Source of the DNA: Rhodobacterales bacterium
Lineage (GTDB): Bacteria; Pseudomonadota; Alphaproteobacteria; Rhodobacterales; Rhodobacteraceae
Assembly: GCA_026400355.1 (NCBI GenBank)
Contig: JAPLPE010000018.1
Span: 27,738-91,737 of the forward strand
DNA length: 64,000 nucleotides
Reading direction: 5' to 3'
Within the stretch, counting starts at the first letter, position 1. Every line of letters starts with the position of its first letter. The translations under genes were made by a program, and so were the position numbers. Under the pieces are notes generated by a model that searched no databases, had not been told where the DNA came from, and saw only the letters and a program-made list of their open reading frames with translations. Positions 1 through 8,519 of this stretch are shown here, piece after piece.

Positions 1-300
1 GTCCCAGCCGTTTGATGACATCGGAAGACCGATTGAAAGCTCGGGGTCCTCCAGCCATGCAACGTAAAGGTCCAGCACGAGAACCTTTAACTGATTGAGA
101 TAGCTGGTCTTCGGCTTGGGACCGGGGCGGGATTCCTTCTCGGCCAGATCGCGCAAGTAGGTCTCCCAGATGCGGATAGCCAGTGCGATCGCCGTCGGAT
201 GGTCAGACCAACGATGAACATCAATGGGACGGGAGTGCCACGGGTTCGCGATGGCCTTGGGCTTGGGTGCCGGTTCGGGCGCTGCGTCAGGACCGGTCAT
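1..300 (-). CDS. Hypothetical protein, 3' end outside window
   Basis: An open frame starts with ATG at 300 behind a GGAGCG ribosome binding site and runs through the left edge of the window, giving at least 100 residues. It begins MTGPDAAPEPAPKPK, a proline/alanine-rich tail, and then becomes an ordinary soluble sequence (WHSRPIDVHRWSDHPTAIA). It lies 33 bases after the stop of the DNA methyltransferase on the same strand, so it is probably co-transcribed with it and may be an accessory protein of that system. I do not recognise the family. Confidence 0.6.
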   Translation of the reverse strand, partial: MTGPDAAPEPAPKPKAIANPWHSRPIDVHRWSDHPTAIALAIRIWETYLRDLAEKESRPGPKPKTSYLNQLKVLVLDLYVAWLEDPELSIGLPMSSNGWD

Positions 301-333
301 GCTGCGCTCCTGTTCCAGCGACTGTGTTCCGGG

Positions 334-3081
334 TTATCGTTTCGCGTCCTTCATAGCCTCAACCACTTCAATCGTCTCGACGGAAACGCGGGTCACACGG
401 GCCAGCAGATCGGCGAGCTGCTCCTTGTAGTCGGCGAACCGATAGGTGTTGAACTTCTCCCGGATCGTTTTGTCCTTGGGCGTCTTCTCTTTGTACTGTT
501 CCAGCACCCATTCAAGGCCGGAGCGGTTGCCAAGGCGATAGGCCCAAGCCGACGCGGGGATACCGGATAGGGTCGTTTCGCTGTCCAGCGTGATCATCCC
601 CTTCGACTGATCGGCCTTCAGGGCTGCCTTGGGCTTCAGCCCTGCTGCCTTTGCCTTGCGGTCGGGCGTGTCATGGCGGTGAAGGGGCCATGGTGCCACT
701 GTTTCATAGCCAATGTGCAGGTCCATCAAGTGCTTGCCCCACGCGGTCCATTGCGGAAAGTCGGGGTAGAAGGGCAGACGCGGGAACTCTCGCCGCAGGT
801 TCAGTGCATAGGTTTCCCGGTAGATCGGGTCGTGCAGGACGGCATAGGTGTAGTGGAAGATATCGTCCTTGGTAATCGGCACGAACGGACCATAGTGGGC
901 GGTGAACTGGCCCAGCGCCCAATCTGTGATGTTGTCGATCCGTTCGCCCGATGGGGTGTAGCGGTATAATGGAAGGCAAGACGCCCCGGAAGCAGCACCG
1001 ACGAGGTGCATATCAACGACGACGTTTGCTGCCATGACCATAAAGGGCTTCTGCGAAGTTGGATCGGTGAAAGCAATCAGGCGGTTGTCTAGATCGCCGT
1101 CCGCTCCGAAGAAAGTACGTGTTTGGTTCAGCATCTCAATGAGGGGCGGAAAGAACATCAACTTGCGCCGATCGAACGGCCTGTACTGGCAATCTAGTAC
1201 TTGCTCGTCGGTGATCTTCATTGGGACCCCCGATATCAGGCTTCGTTTGACCGCTCTTGTCCATTTTATCTGTTCGTCACGCTCTGTCTCTTGGCGTTCT
1301 TCCAGAAGTTTGCCGCGCTGGGCACGCCGCTGTGCTTCATAGTGCTTGACCAGATAGGCCACCTTCTTGCGAAGGTCCCTTTCATCAAGGTCGTAAACCC
1401 AGTCATCACGGTTCGTGACAAGCCCGAAGCTGAACTGCTTGAAGATTGATCGATCTTGTCTGACAACCTTGGCTGCCTTCGTTGCTTTATCTCCGATAGA
1501 TATGAAGACGTCCCACGAGTTTTTGCTGTGGTTGATCCAGTTCGAGGCCGCATCCGGCTCAACCCAATCATAAGCAATCTGGGACGCCTTGGTCTGACCT
1601 AGCCATGCAAGCTTGTCCTCTGCAGTGTCGAACTCGGGCCTTCTGGCATAGTGAATGGTGCATCCTTTAAGCTTGGGATTTCGTACCATAAAGGAGATCG
1701 CCACCCCGGTCTGGATGCCGAAGACGTTGTTCTTGGTCCCCGAGAGCTTGGGGTTCGCCCGAACATCCCCTCCCAGATCAACGACATAGACCTCGTTGAA
1801 CTCCTGCCCCACGAACTTCCTGAACCCATCGAAGGTGCGGCTGTCGATGAAGCTGCGGTTCGTGATGAAGGCGATGATCCCCTCGTCGTGTAGCCTGTCC
1901 GAAGCCCAGCGGAAGAACCGGGCATACATGTCGTAAACCTTGGTCTTTTGCGCGGTGGAAAGCTTGACGAAGCTGCGCCGGATCAGGTCGTCGATCCGCT
2001 TATACTCGCGGTTCTTGTTGTTATCGTTCTCATTCTGCTGGTTGGCGTTATAGGGCGGGTTGCCGATCACGACCGAGATCTTCCGCGTGTTCTGCCGCTT
2101 GACCCGTTCCACGTTTTCCTCGGTCACGGCCCCGAACAGGTCGGCCTGATAGCCTGCTTTGATCCCCAGCCCCGCCACGTTATCCAGAGTGTCCACGAAG
2201 CAGAGATTCAGGAACTCGGCATACTGGCCAGACACCGCCGCATAGGTTGCCTCGATGTTCAGGTTCGCCACGTAGTAGGGCAGGATCGCCACCTCGTTGG
2301 CGTGCAATTCCTCCTTGTATTTCTGGTGCAGCCGGTCCGGCCGCCCCCGGAAGGACTCGATAAGTTCGCAGATGAACGTGCCCGTTCCGGTGGCCGGGTC
2401 CAGGATGTCCACGCCGCTGTCGATCAGGTTCTTCCCGAAGTGTTTGTGGCAGAGCCAGTCGGCCCCTTCGATCATGAAGCGCACGATCTCGTTCGGCGTA
2501 TAGACCACGCCCAGCCGGTCGGCTGCCTTGGGGTTATAGACCTTGTAGAAGCTCTCGTAGATCACCTTCAGGAAGGTCTGCTTCTCGGAATGGCTGGTGA
2601 TCTGGGACGCGTTAGTCTTGATGGCTGTGTAGTAGGGCTGCATCGCCTTGAGGGTGTCTTTCTTGACCGCCCCAGTGAAGAACGCCTTCTCCAGCTTGAA
2701 CAGTTCCTGCGCGATGTTGTTTTCCTGATGGAACTGGCCCCCGTCAAAGACCTGAGTGAAGATTTCCTCGGTCAGGATGTGCTGGATCAGCATCTCCCGG
2801 ATATCGGCCTCGGTCAGAGAAGGGTTGATCGTGTCCTGTGCATGGACGAGGAACTTCTTTGCTGTGTCACGGAATCCTGCATTGGTTTCATAGGCTTCGT
2901 TGATCCGTTCCCGCAGCCCTTCCAGCACGGCGGGAAGATCGGTCTTGAACTGCTGGACGGCCCGGCGGAACTCAGCAATCTCGGGGCGTTCGTAGCTGAA
3001 GAACAGGTTCAGCAGCTTGCCCAGTGCCACGGTGTCGGTCATGCCGCAACGCATCACCTCATGGCGGTTCTGGTAGAGCAC
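334..3081 (-). CDS. Type ISP-like N6-adenine DNA methyltransferase, N-terminally truncated
   Basis: The 915-residue product has an SAM-binding motif I (DPATGTGTF, about residues 228-236) and the catalytic motif IV NPPY (341-344), preceded by GVVYTPNEIV, all typical of N6-adenine methyltransferases. The long C-terminal part resembles the specificity region of type ISP restriction-modification enzymes. Full-length relatives carry an extra N-terminal region (nuclease and often helicase), which is missing here. The frame stays open upstream of the GTG at 3081 to a TAG at 3178-3180, reading ELGIRKKLHKGYPQDNIIFE, which looks like continuing coding sequence. It is then cut where repeat A begins. The start is therefore only the first usable codon. 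Probably an orphan methylase or a decayed enzyme. Confidence 0.75.
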   Translation of the reverse strand: MLYQNRHEVMRCGMTDTVALGKLLNLFFSYERPEIAEFRRAVQQFKTDLPAVLEGLRERINEAYETNAGFRDTAKKFLVHAQDTINPSLTEADIREMLIQHILTEEIFTQVFDGGQFHQENNIAQELFKLEKAFFTGAVKKDTLKAMQPYYTAIKTNASQITSHSEKQTFLKVIYESFYKVYNPKAADRLGVVYTPNEIVRFMIEGADWLCHKHFGKNLIDSGVDILDPATGTGTFICELIESFRGRPDRLHQKYKEELHANEVAILPYYVANLNIEATYAAVSGQYAEFLNLCFVDTLDNVAGLGIKAGYQADLFGAVTEENVERVKRQNTRKISVVIGNPPYNANQQNENDNNKNREYKRIDDLIRRSFVKLSTAQKTKVYDMYARFFRWASDRLHDEGIIAFITNRSFIDSRTFDGFRKFVGQEFNEVYVVDLGGDVRANPKLSGTKNNVFGIQTGVAISFMVRNPKLKGCTIHYARRPEFDTAEDKLAWLGQTKASQIAYDWVEPDAASNWINHSKNSWDVFISIGDKATKAAKVVRQDRSIFKQFSFGLVTNRDDWVYDLDERDLRKKVAYLVKHYEAQRRAQRGKLLEERQETERDEQIKWTRAVKRSLISGVPMKITDEQVLDCQYRPFDRRKLMFFPPLIEMLNQTRTFFGADGDLDNRLIAFTDPTSQKPFMVMAANVVVDMHLVGAASGASCLPLYRYTPSGERIDNITDWALGQFTAHYGPFVPITKDDIFHYTYAVLHDPIYRETYALNLRREFPRLPFYPDFPQWTAWGKHLMDLHIGYETVAPWPLHRHDTPDRKAKAAGLKPKAALKADQSKGMITLDSETTLSGIPASAWAYRLGNRSGLEWVLEQYKEKTPKDKTIREKFNTYRFADYKEQLADLLARVTRVSVETIEVVEAMKDAKR

Positions 3082-3143
3082 GGCGGTGTGGGAGTTCTCG
3101 AAGATGATGTTGTCCTGCGGATAGCCCTTATGGAGCTTCTTCC

Positions 3144-3556
3144 GGATTCCCAGCTCTTCGAAGAAAAGACTCGAGAACTAGAACCGAAGACACCGTTTAG
3201 GGCAGTTCCTGAGGCAGTTCGGGACCGTCGGGAGTCGCTGGTGGCCGACTGAAGGGGCATGGCCACAGCCCGCTAACATCCCAGCCCCGGCCCCAGCCGC
3301 TAGCCCGTCGCCTCACCTCTGGCTGCCCCTGCCGCCCTTTGGCCAGCCGCCTCACCGCTACCGCTGCCCCCGCCGCTGACCCGCCACCGCCCAGCTACGA
3401 TCGCTCCCCGCCGCTAGCCGAATGACTGCCGCCCCTTTCCGACTGCTGACACACCGCAAGCCGCCCCCGCCGATCGCTCCCCCGCTACCCGCCCAGCGCC
3501 CCTGAGGCCATCGGTCCTCCGTGTGGTTCTACCGACCCCCGACACACCCTGTGGTT
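3144..3556. repeat. Repeat family copy A
   Basis: This stretch is shared with copy C (11925-12415) from GGATTCC through the end of GACACACCCTG.GGTTG, and its first ~150 bases with copy B (8172-8401, inverted). Conserved blocks include GAAAAGACTCGAGAAC, GGCAGTTC..GAGGCAGTTCGGG, CGCTAACATCCCA and CGATCGCTCCCCGCCGCTAG. The distal half is C-rich with many CCGCC and GCC words. One end lies in the frame of the truncated methyltransferase, so it marks a recombination junction. No credible gene is present. Confidence 0.75.
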
Positions 3557-3879
3557 GATTATTTGAATGGGTCTTGCGGATGCGATCTGACCAGATCCAG
3601 GTGTTTGCGCGACCGCAGACACCGCTCGGGGCGAAAAACACTTGTCTAGCGGCCGAAGTCACGCGATCTTGCCGTCAAGCGGCAGGCCAATTGGGGAATG
3701 TCGGGACATCGGCCTCTCATTCATCGCCGGTGGTTCGATGGCCTTGATCATCTTTCTGCTGAGAAAACCATTCTGAACGGGAGCTTGAACAGATGACCAT
3801 CCTTTTAGGTAAACCTTCTCGTAAAGCCCGGATGCACCAGCCCTCTTCGTCGGATGCGCCGGGAAGAGCCTTTGCCGCG

Positions 3880-4344
3880 ATGCACCGCAAGTTCAGGGTG
3901 CTAACACTCACGGGGGCTGCGATCGCGGCTCTTGCCGCCTGCCAGGCGCCTGTCGAAGTCGCTGCACCGCCCACCGATCAAACCATCCGTGCCTCAGCAG
4001 ATGCCGGTCCCGGAACGAACCCGATCAGTGCCGAACGCGCCCGCGCAGTCTTCTCGGCCCTCTGCGTTGACCAACGTGGCTCGCCCGCCGGTACTGAGGC
4101 TGCCGCCGCAGCAGACGGCTTTGTTAAGAACACGACCTACGGGACCTATTACCATCCGCGCGACAATCTCTCCGTCAAGCTGATCAACGGCGACTGTTCG
4201 ATGGTCTTTGCCTCGCGTGCACCTGTGGGCGAGCTCGAAGCAGCCCTGACGTCATTGACCGCCGGCGCTCCCCCTGTGCGTTTCAGCCCCAGCTCGTTGC
4301 CCAGCGAGGACCCCTATTACAACGTCAGCATCCCCGCGCAGTGA
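3880..4344 (+). CDS. Putative lipoprotein of unknown function
   Basis: The N-terminus MHRKFRVLTLTGAAIAALAA followed by CQAP is a typical lipoprotein signal with the lipobox LAAC, so the mature protein should start at that cysteine and sit in the envelope. The mature part has two more cysteines (ALCVDQRG and NGDCSMVF), about 115 residues apart. I do not recognise a domain. The frame also has an upstream ATG at 3793 with a GGAG box, but that start would put 29 charged residues before the signal, so 3880 is preferred. It stands alone between repeat A and a small ORF. Confidence 0.6.
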   Translation: MHRKFRVLTLTGAAIAALAACQAPVEVAAPPTDQTIRASADAGPGTNPISAERARAVFSALCVDQRGSPAGTEAAAAADGFVKNTTYGTYYHPRDNLSVKLINGDCSMVFASRAPVGELEAALTSLTAGAPPVRFSPSSLPSEDPYYNVSIPAQ

Positions 4345-4361
4345 CATAAGAAGAACCTGGC

Positions 4362-4565
4362 ATGACTACCCTCTTTGAACCAATACCCCCTCGGTGCCAA
4401 TCCAGTTCCGCCAGCAATGAAGACGTTTCCTTGCCGAATGGTTCACTAACGGCTTCAGGCCGCTCCTTGGGTATGCTCTTTCCTACCACCCATCTGAAAT
4501 GGGACGAACTCAGTGAAGTGGAAGAAGAGGGGATACCTGACAACCTAGTTGGGCGTCGCAAGTAG
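4362..4565 (+). CDS. Possible small hypothetical protein
   Basis: This is a 67-residue frame 17 bases after the lipoprotein stop, with AGAAGAA about 8 bases before its ATG. The sequence has an acidic C-terminal half (DELSEVEEEGIPDN) and no recognisable motif. Position and ribosome binding site allow it to be the second gene of a short operon, but length alone does not exclude chance. The rest of 4345-4683 shows nothing else. Confidence 0.25.
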   Translation: MTTLFEPIPPRCQSSSASNEDVSLPNGSLTASGRSLGMLFPTTHLKWDELSEVEEEGIPDNLVGRRK

Positions 4566-4683
4566 CAGGGGCAACGGTGGTTACCCCGTAACCTTACTTG
4601 CTGGCGGTCTCTGGCACGTTCATCATGGGACTTCGCTTGCTCCCATGCCGTGGCTGTCATGACTTGCCGTTGCGGCTATCGTC

Positions 4684-5157
4684 TTGAATGGATTTGAGGA
4701 AGAACCAAACTTGACCAACCAAGTGAGCAAGTATCCGGGCGAGGGATCGACCGTGATGCAGATGCTTAGCCTTGCCGACGAATACTACTCGGCCTCGATA
4801 CTCTTGATCCGACATAAAGCACATAGCCCGTCATTGTTCGCTCCTGCCCGACTCTGCGTGCTGCAGGCAATCGAAGTCTACTTGAATTCGTACCTTCTGT
4901 TTTGCGGCATGACTCCTAAGGATATCCGCACATTTCGGCACTTGCTTAACGACCGGGTAATCGCCGCCCAGAAACTTGGTCTGGAGCTTGCGCCAGAGAC
5001 TCATGAAAGCCTGACGAAGCTTGAGAAGTCGCGCGAGTACCTTTTGGTCCGCTACGGGCCTGAGCGAGAAAGCGAACTGAGCGATCTGCCCGATCTGTTC
5101 AACACCCTCGACGATGTGACGCGAAAGGTTCGGAAAGTCATCCTGCAGGTGACTTAA
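4684..5157 (+). CDS. HEPN-like helical protein, hypothetical
   Basis: The 157-residue product is almost entirely helical. The core (ADEYYSASILLIRH through APARLCVLQAIEVYLNSYLL) resembles the four-helix HEPN fold, where small proteins of this size are often RNase toxins or nucleic-acid-associated partners. The segment RHLLNDR might correspond to the HEPN R-x4-6-H region but does not match it exactly, so catalysis is uncertain. The start is unclear: TTG at 4684 is the first codon, and GTG (4723) and GTG-ATG (4753) follow. No antitoxin-like neighbour is obvious. Confidence 0.5.
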   Translation: MNGFEEEPNLTNQVSKYPGEGSTVMQMLSLADEYYSASILLIRHKAHSPSLFAPARLCVLQAIEVYLNSYLLFCGMTPKDIRTFRHLLNDRVIAAQKLGLELAPETHESLTKLEKSREYLLVRYGPERESELSDLPDLFNTLDDVTRKVRKVILQVT

Positions 5158-5377
5158 GCTCATGATGGACGGCTGTGTCGGAAGTCTCGCTTGCCGCTAC
5201 ACCTGCAACCGCTGAAGAGAGCCGGGGGGGCGGATGCGAGGGTTCAAGCGCGTGGCGATAAGCCTTCGAGTTACCGGAACTGAAGTGAATCAACGAAGTT
5301 ATATCGATGTTAACGCTCTGAAGAAAAAAGAAAAGTGGACACCCGACAGCCCCGTTAGGAGCCGCCGGGGGTTTCTA

Positions 5378-5551
5378 TCAGGGTAGCCCCTGTTTTAGGA
5401 CGTATTCCGCCAGCCACTGCCAGTAAGCCGCCGCATCGGGAAAGCCCTGACCTCGGGCCGCCACGTCCTCTGCCTTCCTTCTCGTCAGTTGACCGTCGTA
5501 CTCCACGATGGCCGCTCGCTCCTCGAACTCCGCGATGTCGGGGATTCTCAC
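5378..5551 (-). CDS. Small 57-residue protein coupled to the integrase
   Basis: A frame opens with GTG at 5551, overlapping the integrase stop codon as GTGA, and ends at TGA 5378-5380. It reads MRIPDIAEFEERAAIVEYDG, then QLTRRKAEDVAARGQGFPD and ends YVLKQGLP. The pattern EFEERAAI.EYDG.LTR..AE is typical of short proteins found directly after phage-type integrases, which may bind DNA or help recombination. The stop-start overlap argues for translational coupling. Confidence 0.6.
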   Translation of the reverse strand: MRIPDIAEFEERAAIVEYDGQLTRRKAEDVAARGQGFPDAAAYWQWLAEYVLKQGLP

Positions 5552-6864
5552 GGTTCGGCCCCCGCTGGCAGGCGGATCTGGTCGATGATCGCCCGCTTCT
5601 GGTCGTCACTGATCCCGGCGGAATAAATCCCGTAGGTCAGCTGGTTCTCGGATCGGGCCGACTTATGCCCCACCAGAGACGCGGTGAAGTGTTCCGGCAC
5701 ACCCGTTCGCTCGCACTGGGTGATGAACCACTTGCGGGTGGAGTGGAAGCATAGCCCTGGACGGTTCAACCCGAGACGGTCGCGCAGGCTGGTGAACCGC
5801 TTGGTGACGTTGTTCACTGTCAGATCAGGGAACAGTTTCCCTTTGGCTGGGAGCCTGCGAAGAACCCCTTCCAGAACAGGATGAACTGGAACGACCCGCT
5901 CGGCAGCATCGGTCTTCAGTTGGCGCACCCAGTTAGGCCGGATCATCACGAAGGACCCAAGGTTGCCCTTCTTGACGATGTCGTCCCTGACCAGCCCCGC
6001 TGCTTCCCCGGCACGCATCCCAGTGAACAGACAGATCAGCAGAAGAACATGCATCCACCTGTCCTTTGCTTTGAGCAGTGCAACCACTTCTTCATCGGTC
6101 AGCACAGCGTAGGGTTCTGGCCGAACTTTCCCCTCGAATCGAACTGTTCTGAAGGGGTTAGTCGCGATTTCCCCCTCGTATACGGCCCAGTCGAGGAAGT
6201 GATTGACCTGCGACCAGATACGCTTCTGGGTGCGCACCGTGATCCGATCGTTGCGCCCCTGCGAGAAGGTCAACGACTGGTCGAGGGTCATCCGGTAGGT
6301 GCGATGCGACTTGCCCAGCACCTTGGAAAGCTGGGGCAGCAGGGAGAGAAATAGCCGCCCGTCTTCCCGGTTCAGGGTGGAAAGGGGCCGTTCCCCGAAC
6401 TTCGAAGCGAATAGTTCAACGGAATACCGAACACTCTTATAGCCGCCGGGTCGCAGTTCGTTCCCCCGTCGCCGGAGGTAGACCTTGGCAGCGGCATCGA
6501 CCCGCGTCTTGGGCCTTTTCGTCGTGGTGGAGAAGTCTATCCCAGAGTCCACCAGAGCGGCCCGGAGGCGACCGATGGCGGCGTGGCAATCCTCCCCCCA
6601 TGCGGGTGTGGCGGGTGCCGACTCTGTGCTTCTCTGGGGCGCGCTGGGCAGAGCAGCCTCGACCCCGGCCCGTGTCTTGGCCACGAGGTCTTCGTAGCGG
6701 GCGTTGACCTCCAGAGAACGCTGGCGGGCCAGCTTCGCATCTCCGGTCTTCAGGCTTTGCTTCAGGGCCTGCGATCCGAGAGCAAGCTGAACGTCTTCGG
6801 GGTAGTTGCGGCGGTACAGCCAGACCTGACCGCTGAGATAGGCGTACTTGATCCTTATGGACAT
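5548..6864 (-). CDS. Tyrosine recombinase / phage-type integrase
   Basis: The 438-residue protein has the full catalytic set of the tyrosine recombinases: Arg in LFTGMRAGEAAG, His-x-x-Arg in CFHSTRKWF, His in LVGHKS and the nucleophile Tyr in NQLTYGIY. The N-terminal part (MSIRIKYAYLSGQVWLYRRNYP) is the short arm-type domain seen in integrases of alphaproteobacterial islands, and a SAM-like core-binding domain follows around residues 140-250. It cuts and rejoins DNA at attachment sites and is probably responsible for entry of this accessory region. It is coupled to the 57-residue gene downstream. No tRNA lies next to it, so the att site is not evident. Confidence 0.92.
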   Translation of the reverse strand: MSIRIKYAYLSGQVWLYRRNYPEDVQLALGSQALKQSLKTGDAKLARQRSLEVNARYEDLVAKTRAGVEAALPSAPQRSTESAPATPAWGEDCHAAIGRLRAALVDSGIDFSTTTKRPKTRVDAAAKVYLRRRGNELRPGGYKSVRYSVELFASKFGERPLSTLNREDGRLFLSLLPQLSKVLGKSHRTYRMTLDQSLTFSQGRNDRITVRTQKRIWSQVNHFLDWAVYEGEIATNPFRTVRFEGKVRPEPYAVLTDEEVVALLKAKDRWMHVLLLICLFTGMRAGEAAGLVRDDIVKKGNLGSFVMIRPNWVRQLKTDAAERVVPVHPVLEGVLRRLPAKGKLFPDLTVNNVTKRFTSLRDRLGLNRPGLCFHSTRKWFITQCERTGVPEHFTASLVGHKSARSENQLTYGIYSAGISDDQKRAIIDQIRLPAGAEP

Positions 6865-6912
6865 GATTCATCCTTCCGCAGTTGCGGGTGTTTCGGGTTG
6901 AGGGGTTTGAGT

Positions 6913-7110
6913 TCAGCCCAGCGCTGGGCGAAGGCGACCGACGATCAGGTCGAGTGCAGGCTCGCCATAGGACCCCTGAAGGGGGCCGGTGAGTGCGAAG
7001 CCGGTGACACAGTCCTCTTCCACAGAGTCGATCTGGAAGAGGTGTTCCGGCACGTCATCGAAGGCGGCGATTACCACGACCTCGCCGGGGCAATAGTCAG
7101 GATCGGCCAT
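6913..7110 (-). CDS. Small acidic hypothetical protein
   Basis: The frame codes for 65 residues starting MADPDYCPGEVVVIAAFDDV, with many acidic residues and no membrane segment. It overlaps the end of the upstream 44-residue gene (ATGGCCGATCCTGA) and is followed 48 bases later by the integrase, so the three form a compact minus-strand unit. Small acidic proteins beside an integrase could be regulators or excision-related, but nothing in the sequence proves this. Confidence 0.5.
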   Translation of the reverse strand: MADPDYCPGEVVVIAAFDDVPEHLFQIDSVEEDCVTGFALTGPLQGSYGEPALDLIVGRLRPALG

Positions 7111-7231
7111 TGCGATAGGCCTTCAGCACGAGAACGAGGATCGTGATCCCTAAGCCGACAGCGGGATCATTGGTGGAACGGCGCTTGCCAACTGGCACGC
7201 GGAAGAGCCACGCGAGAAGGTGTAAAAACAT
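7097..7231 (-). CDS. Small membrane peptide of 44 residues
   Basis: The frame starts with ATG at 7231, preceded by GGAG seven bases upstream, and ends at 7097. It reads MFLHLLAWLFRVPVGKRR and then has a second hydrophobic stretch (GLGITILVLVLKAYRNG). The stop overlaps the start of the next gene by 14 bases. It is probably a small membrane-associated peptide in the integrase unit; the function is unknown. Confidence 0.45.
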   Translation of the reverse strand: MFLHLLAWLFRVPVGKRRSTNDPAVGLGITILVLVLKAYRNGRS

Positions 7232-7377
7232 GAGGTAACTCCATGGGTTGCATCTTTATTAGATGCCTGAAGTTCCTCAGTTTTCTGCTCTACCAAAAGC
7301 TACTTGCTGGATCAGCTTTCAAAAGTAGAGTTAAGGCAGTCGCGCGTTGCTTTGACGCTGCCATGTGAGGATAGCCT

Positions 7378-7932
7378 GTGCCCAAGCACCTGATGATCGC
7401 AGTAAACTGGTTTGGCCCCTATGATCTGGACAGCGCAAACGAGGCGGCCCGCAAAGACTATCAACACGCGCTGTACATGTGTTTGGGGAAGAAGAAGCAC
7501 GAACGCGATCGAGCGCTCCAGTATATCGGCATTGGCAGCAAGGTGCATACGCGCCTTACGGAGGGCCACCACAAGCTTCAGGATGTAACGCGTGAGCGCC
7601 AGATTTGGCTTGGTGAGATTGAGACGGCAGAGCCATCCGGCAAGAAGTTGAAAGTAACCAAAGCAACACTGGATTATGCGGAATGGCTACACGCTCGGTT
7701 CCTTAAGCTGCCGCTGAATGAGAAGAAGACAAAGGCACTCCCACCACGCAGCGTGACTGTGCTAAACAGATGGTTCAAGGTCGACTACGAGACACCTCGT
7801 AGGAAACGCCCACATCCGGATTGGCCTGACCTAATTGACTACCCGGCTTATGGCTTGCCTGCCCGGATTGTTTGGTTCGGTGGGCGTCAGCAGCGCTTCC
7901 TAGCACCCTCTTACGCGGACTCCAGCAAATGA
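7378..7932 (+). CDS. GIY-YIG-like protein, hypothetical
   Basis: The 184-residue protein has the layout of a GIY-YIG domain at its N-terminus: ALYMCLG in place of GIY, then LQYIGIG in place of YIG, then SKVHTRLTEGHHKLQD where the family has its conserved Arg. The C-terminal part (LLNRWFKVDYE, RPHPDWPDLIDYP) has no known motif. If the match is right the protein is a nuclease or a catalytically altered relative. The start is GTG at 7378; the predicted MIAVNWFGPYDL could also be used. Its neighbours are the divergent integrase unit and repeat B. Confidence 0.5.
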   Translation: MPKHLMIAVNWFGPYDLDSANEAARKDYQHALYMCLGKKKHERDRALQYIGIGSKVHTRLTEGHHKLQDVTRERQIWLGEIETAEPSGKKLKVTKATLDYAEWLHARFLKLPLNEKKTKALPPRSVTVLNRWFKVDYETPRRKRPHPDWPDLIDYPAYGLPARIVWFGGRQQRFLAPSYADSSK

Positions 7933-8171
7933 GATTGGGCCACCTACTCAACAACAGCCGAGGCCACCCCCACAGCAGCCCGCTGGAGCCCCTGAGGCCC
8001 TTGGGCATCCTCTGCTAATGCTGGCACGGAGCAGCCCTCTCTGGGCCTCTCTGAGACGCTGGCAGGGGCTCGCCTTGCAGGGCGCTGGGCAGGTCGCTGG
8101 AGGCGCTGGGCGGGTCCGTGGCTGGAGCGACAGAGCAAGCCTAACGTGGCGCTGGGCGTGGTCTGCACGCT

Positions 8172-8401
8172 GGGGTCTGGGGTGGGATGTTAGCGGGTCG
8201 TGGCTGTAGGCCAGCGAACCCTCCCGAAGTTCCCGAACTGCCTCAGGAACTGCCCTAAACGGTGTCTTCGGTTCTCGTTCTCGAGTCTTTTCTTCAAAGA
8301 GCTGGGAATCCTACCGCCCCAGCCAGTACTCTTCCGGATAGCTGTGACCTTGTTTCCTTACCCTGAGGGTGGGGAAAATGCCCTGAGAAATGCCTCAGGT
8401 T
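8172..8401. repeat. Repeat family copy B (inverted relative to A and C)
   Basis: The reverse complement matches copy C over about 230 bases, including GGCATTTCTCA.GGCATTTTCCCC, GTAAGGAAACAAGGTCACAG, ATCCGGAAGAGTACTGG, CTGGGGCGGTAGGATTCC and GAAAAGACTCGAGAACGAGA. Identity fades past the CGCTAACATCCCA block, where a different GC-rich tract (about 7990-8170, words CTGGGC and GCGCTGG) takes over. Between 7933 and 8171 I see no gene. Confidence 0.75.
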
Positions 8402-8519
8402 CGGGTAGGGGTTCGGGTGGGGGAAGAACTGGAACTGGGGGGCGCTAACCCTCTGTATAATGGGTATAAGTAATGCATCCGGCGGCTCTAAGGAGGCCCA
8501 GCCGATCTTCCCGTTCCCC

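Noticed and set aside
1948..3252. 434-residue plus-strand frame opposite the methyltransferase gene
   Set aside because: It is the antisense of a gene with clear motifs (DPATGTGTF, NPPY); long antisense frames are common at this GC content.
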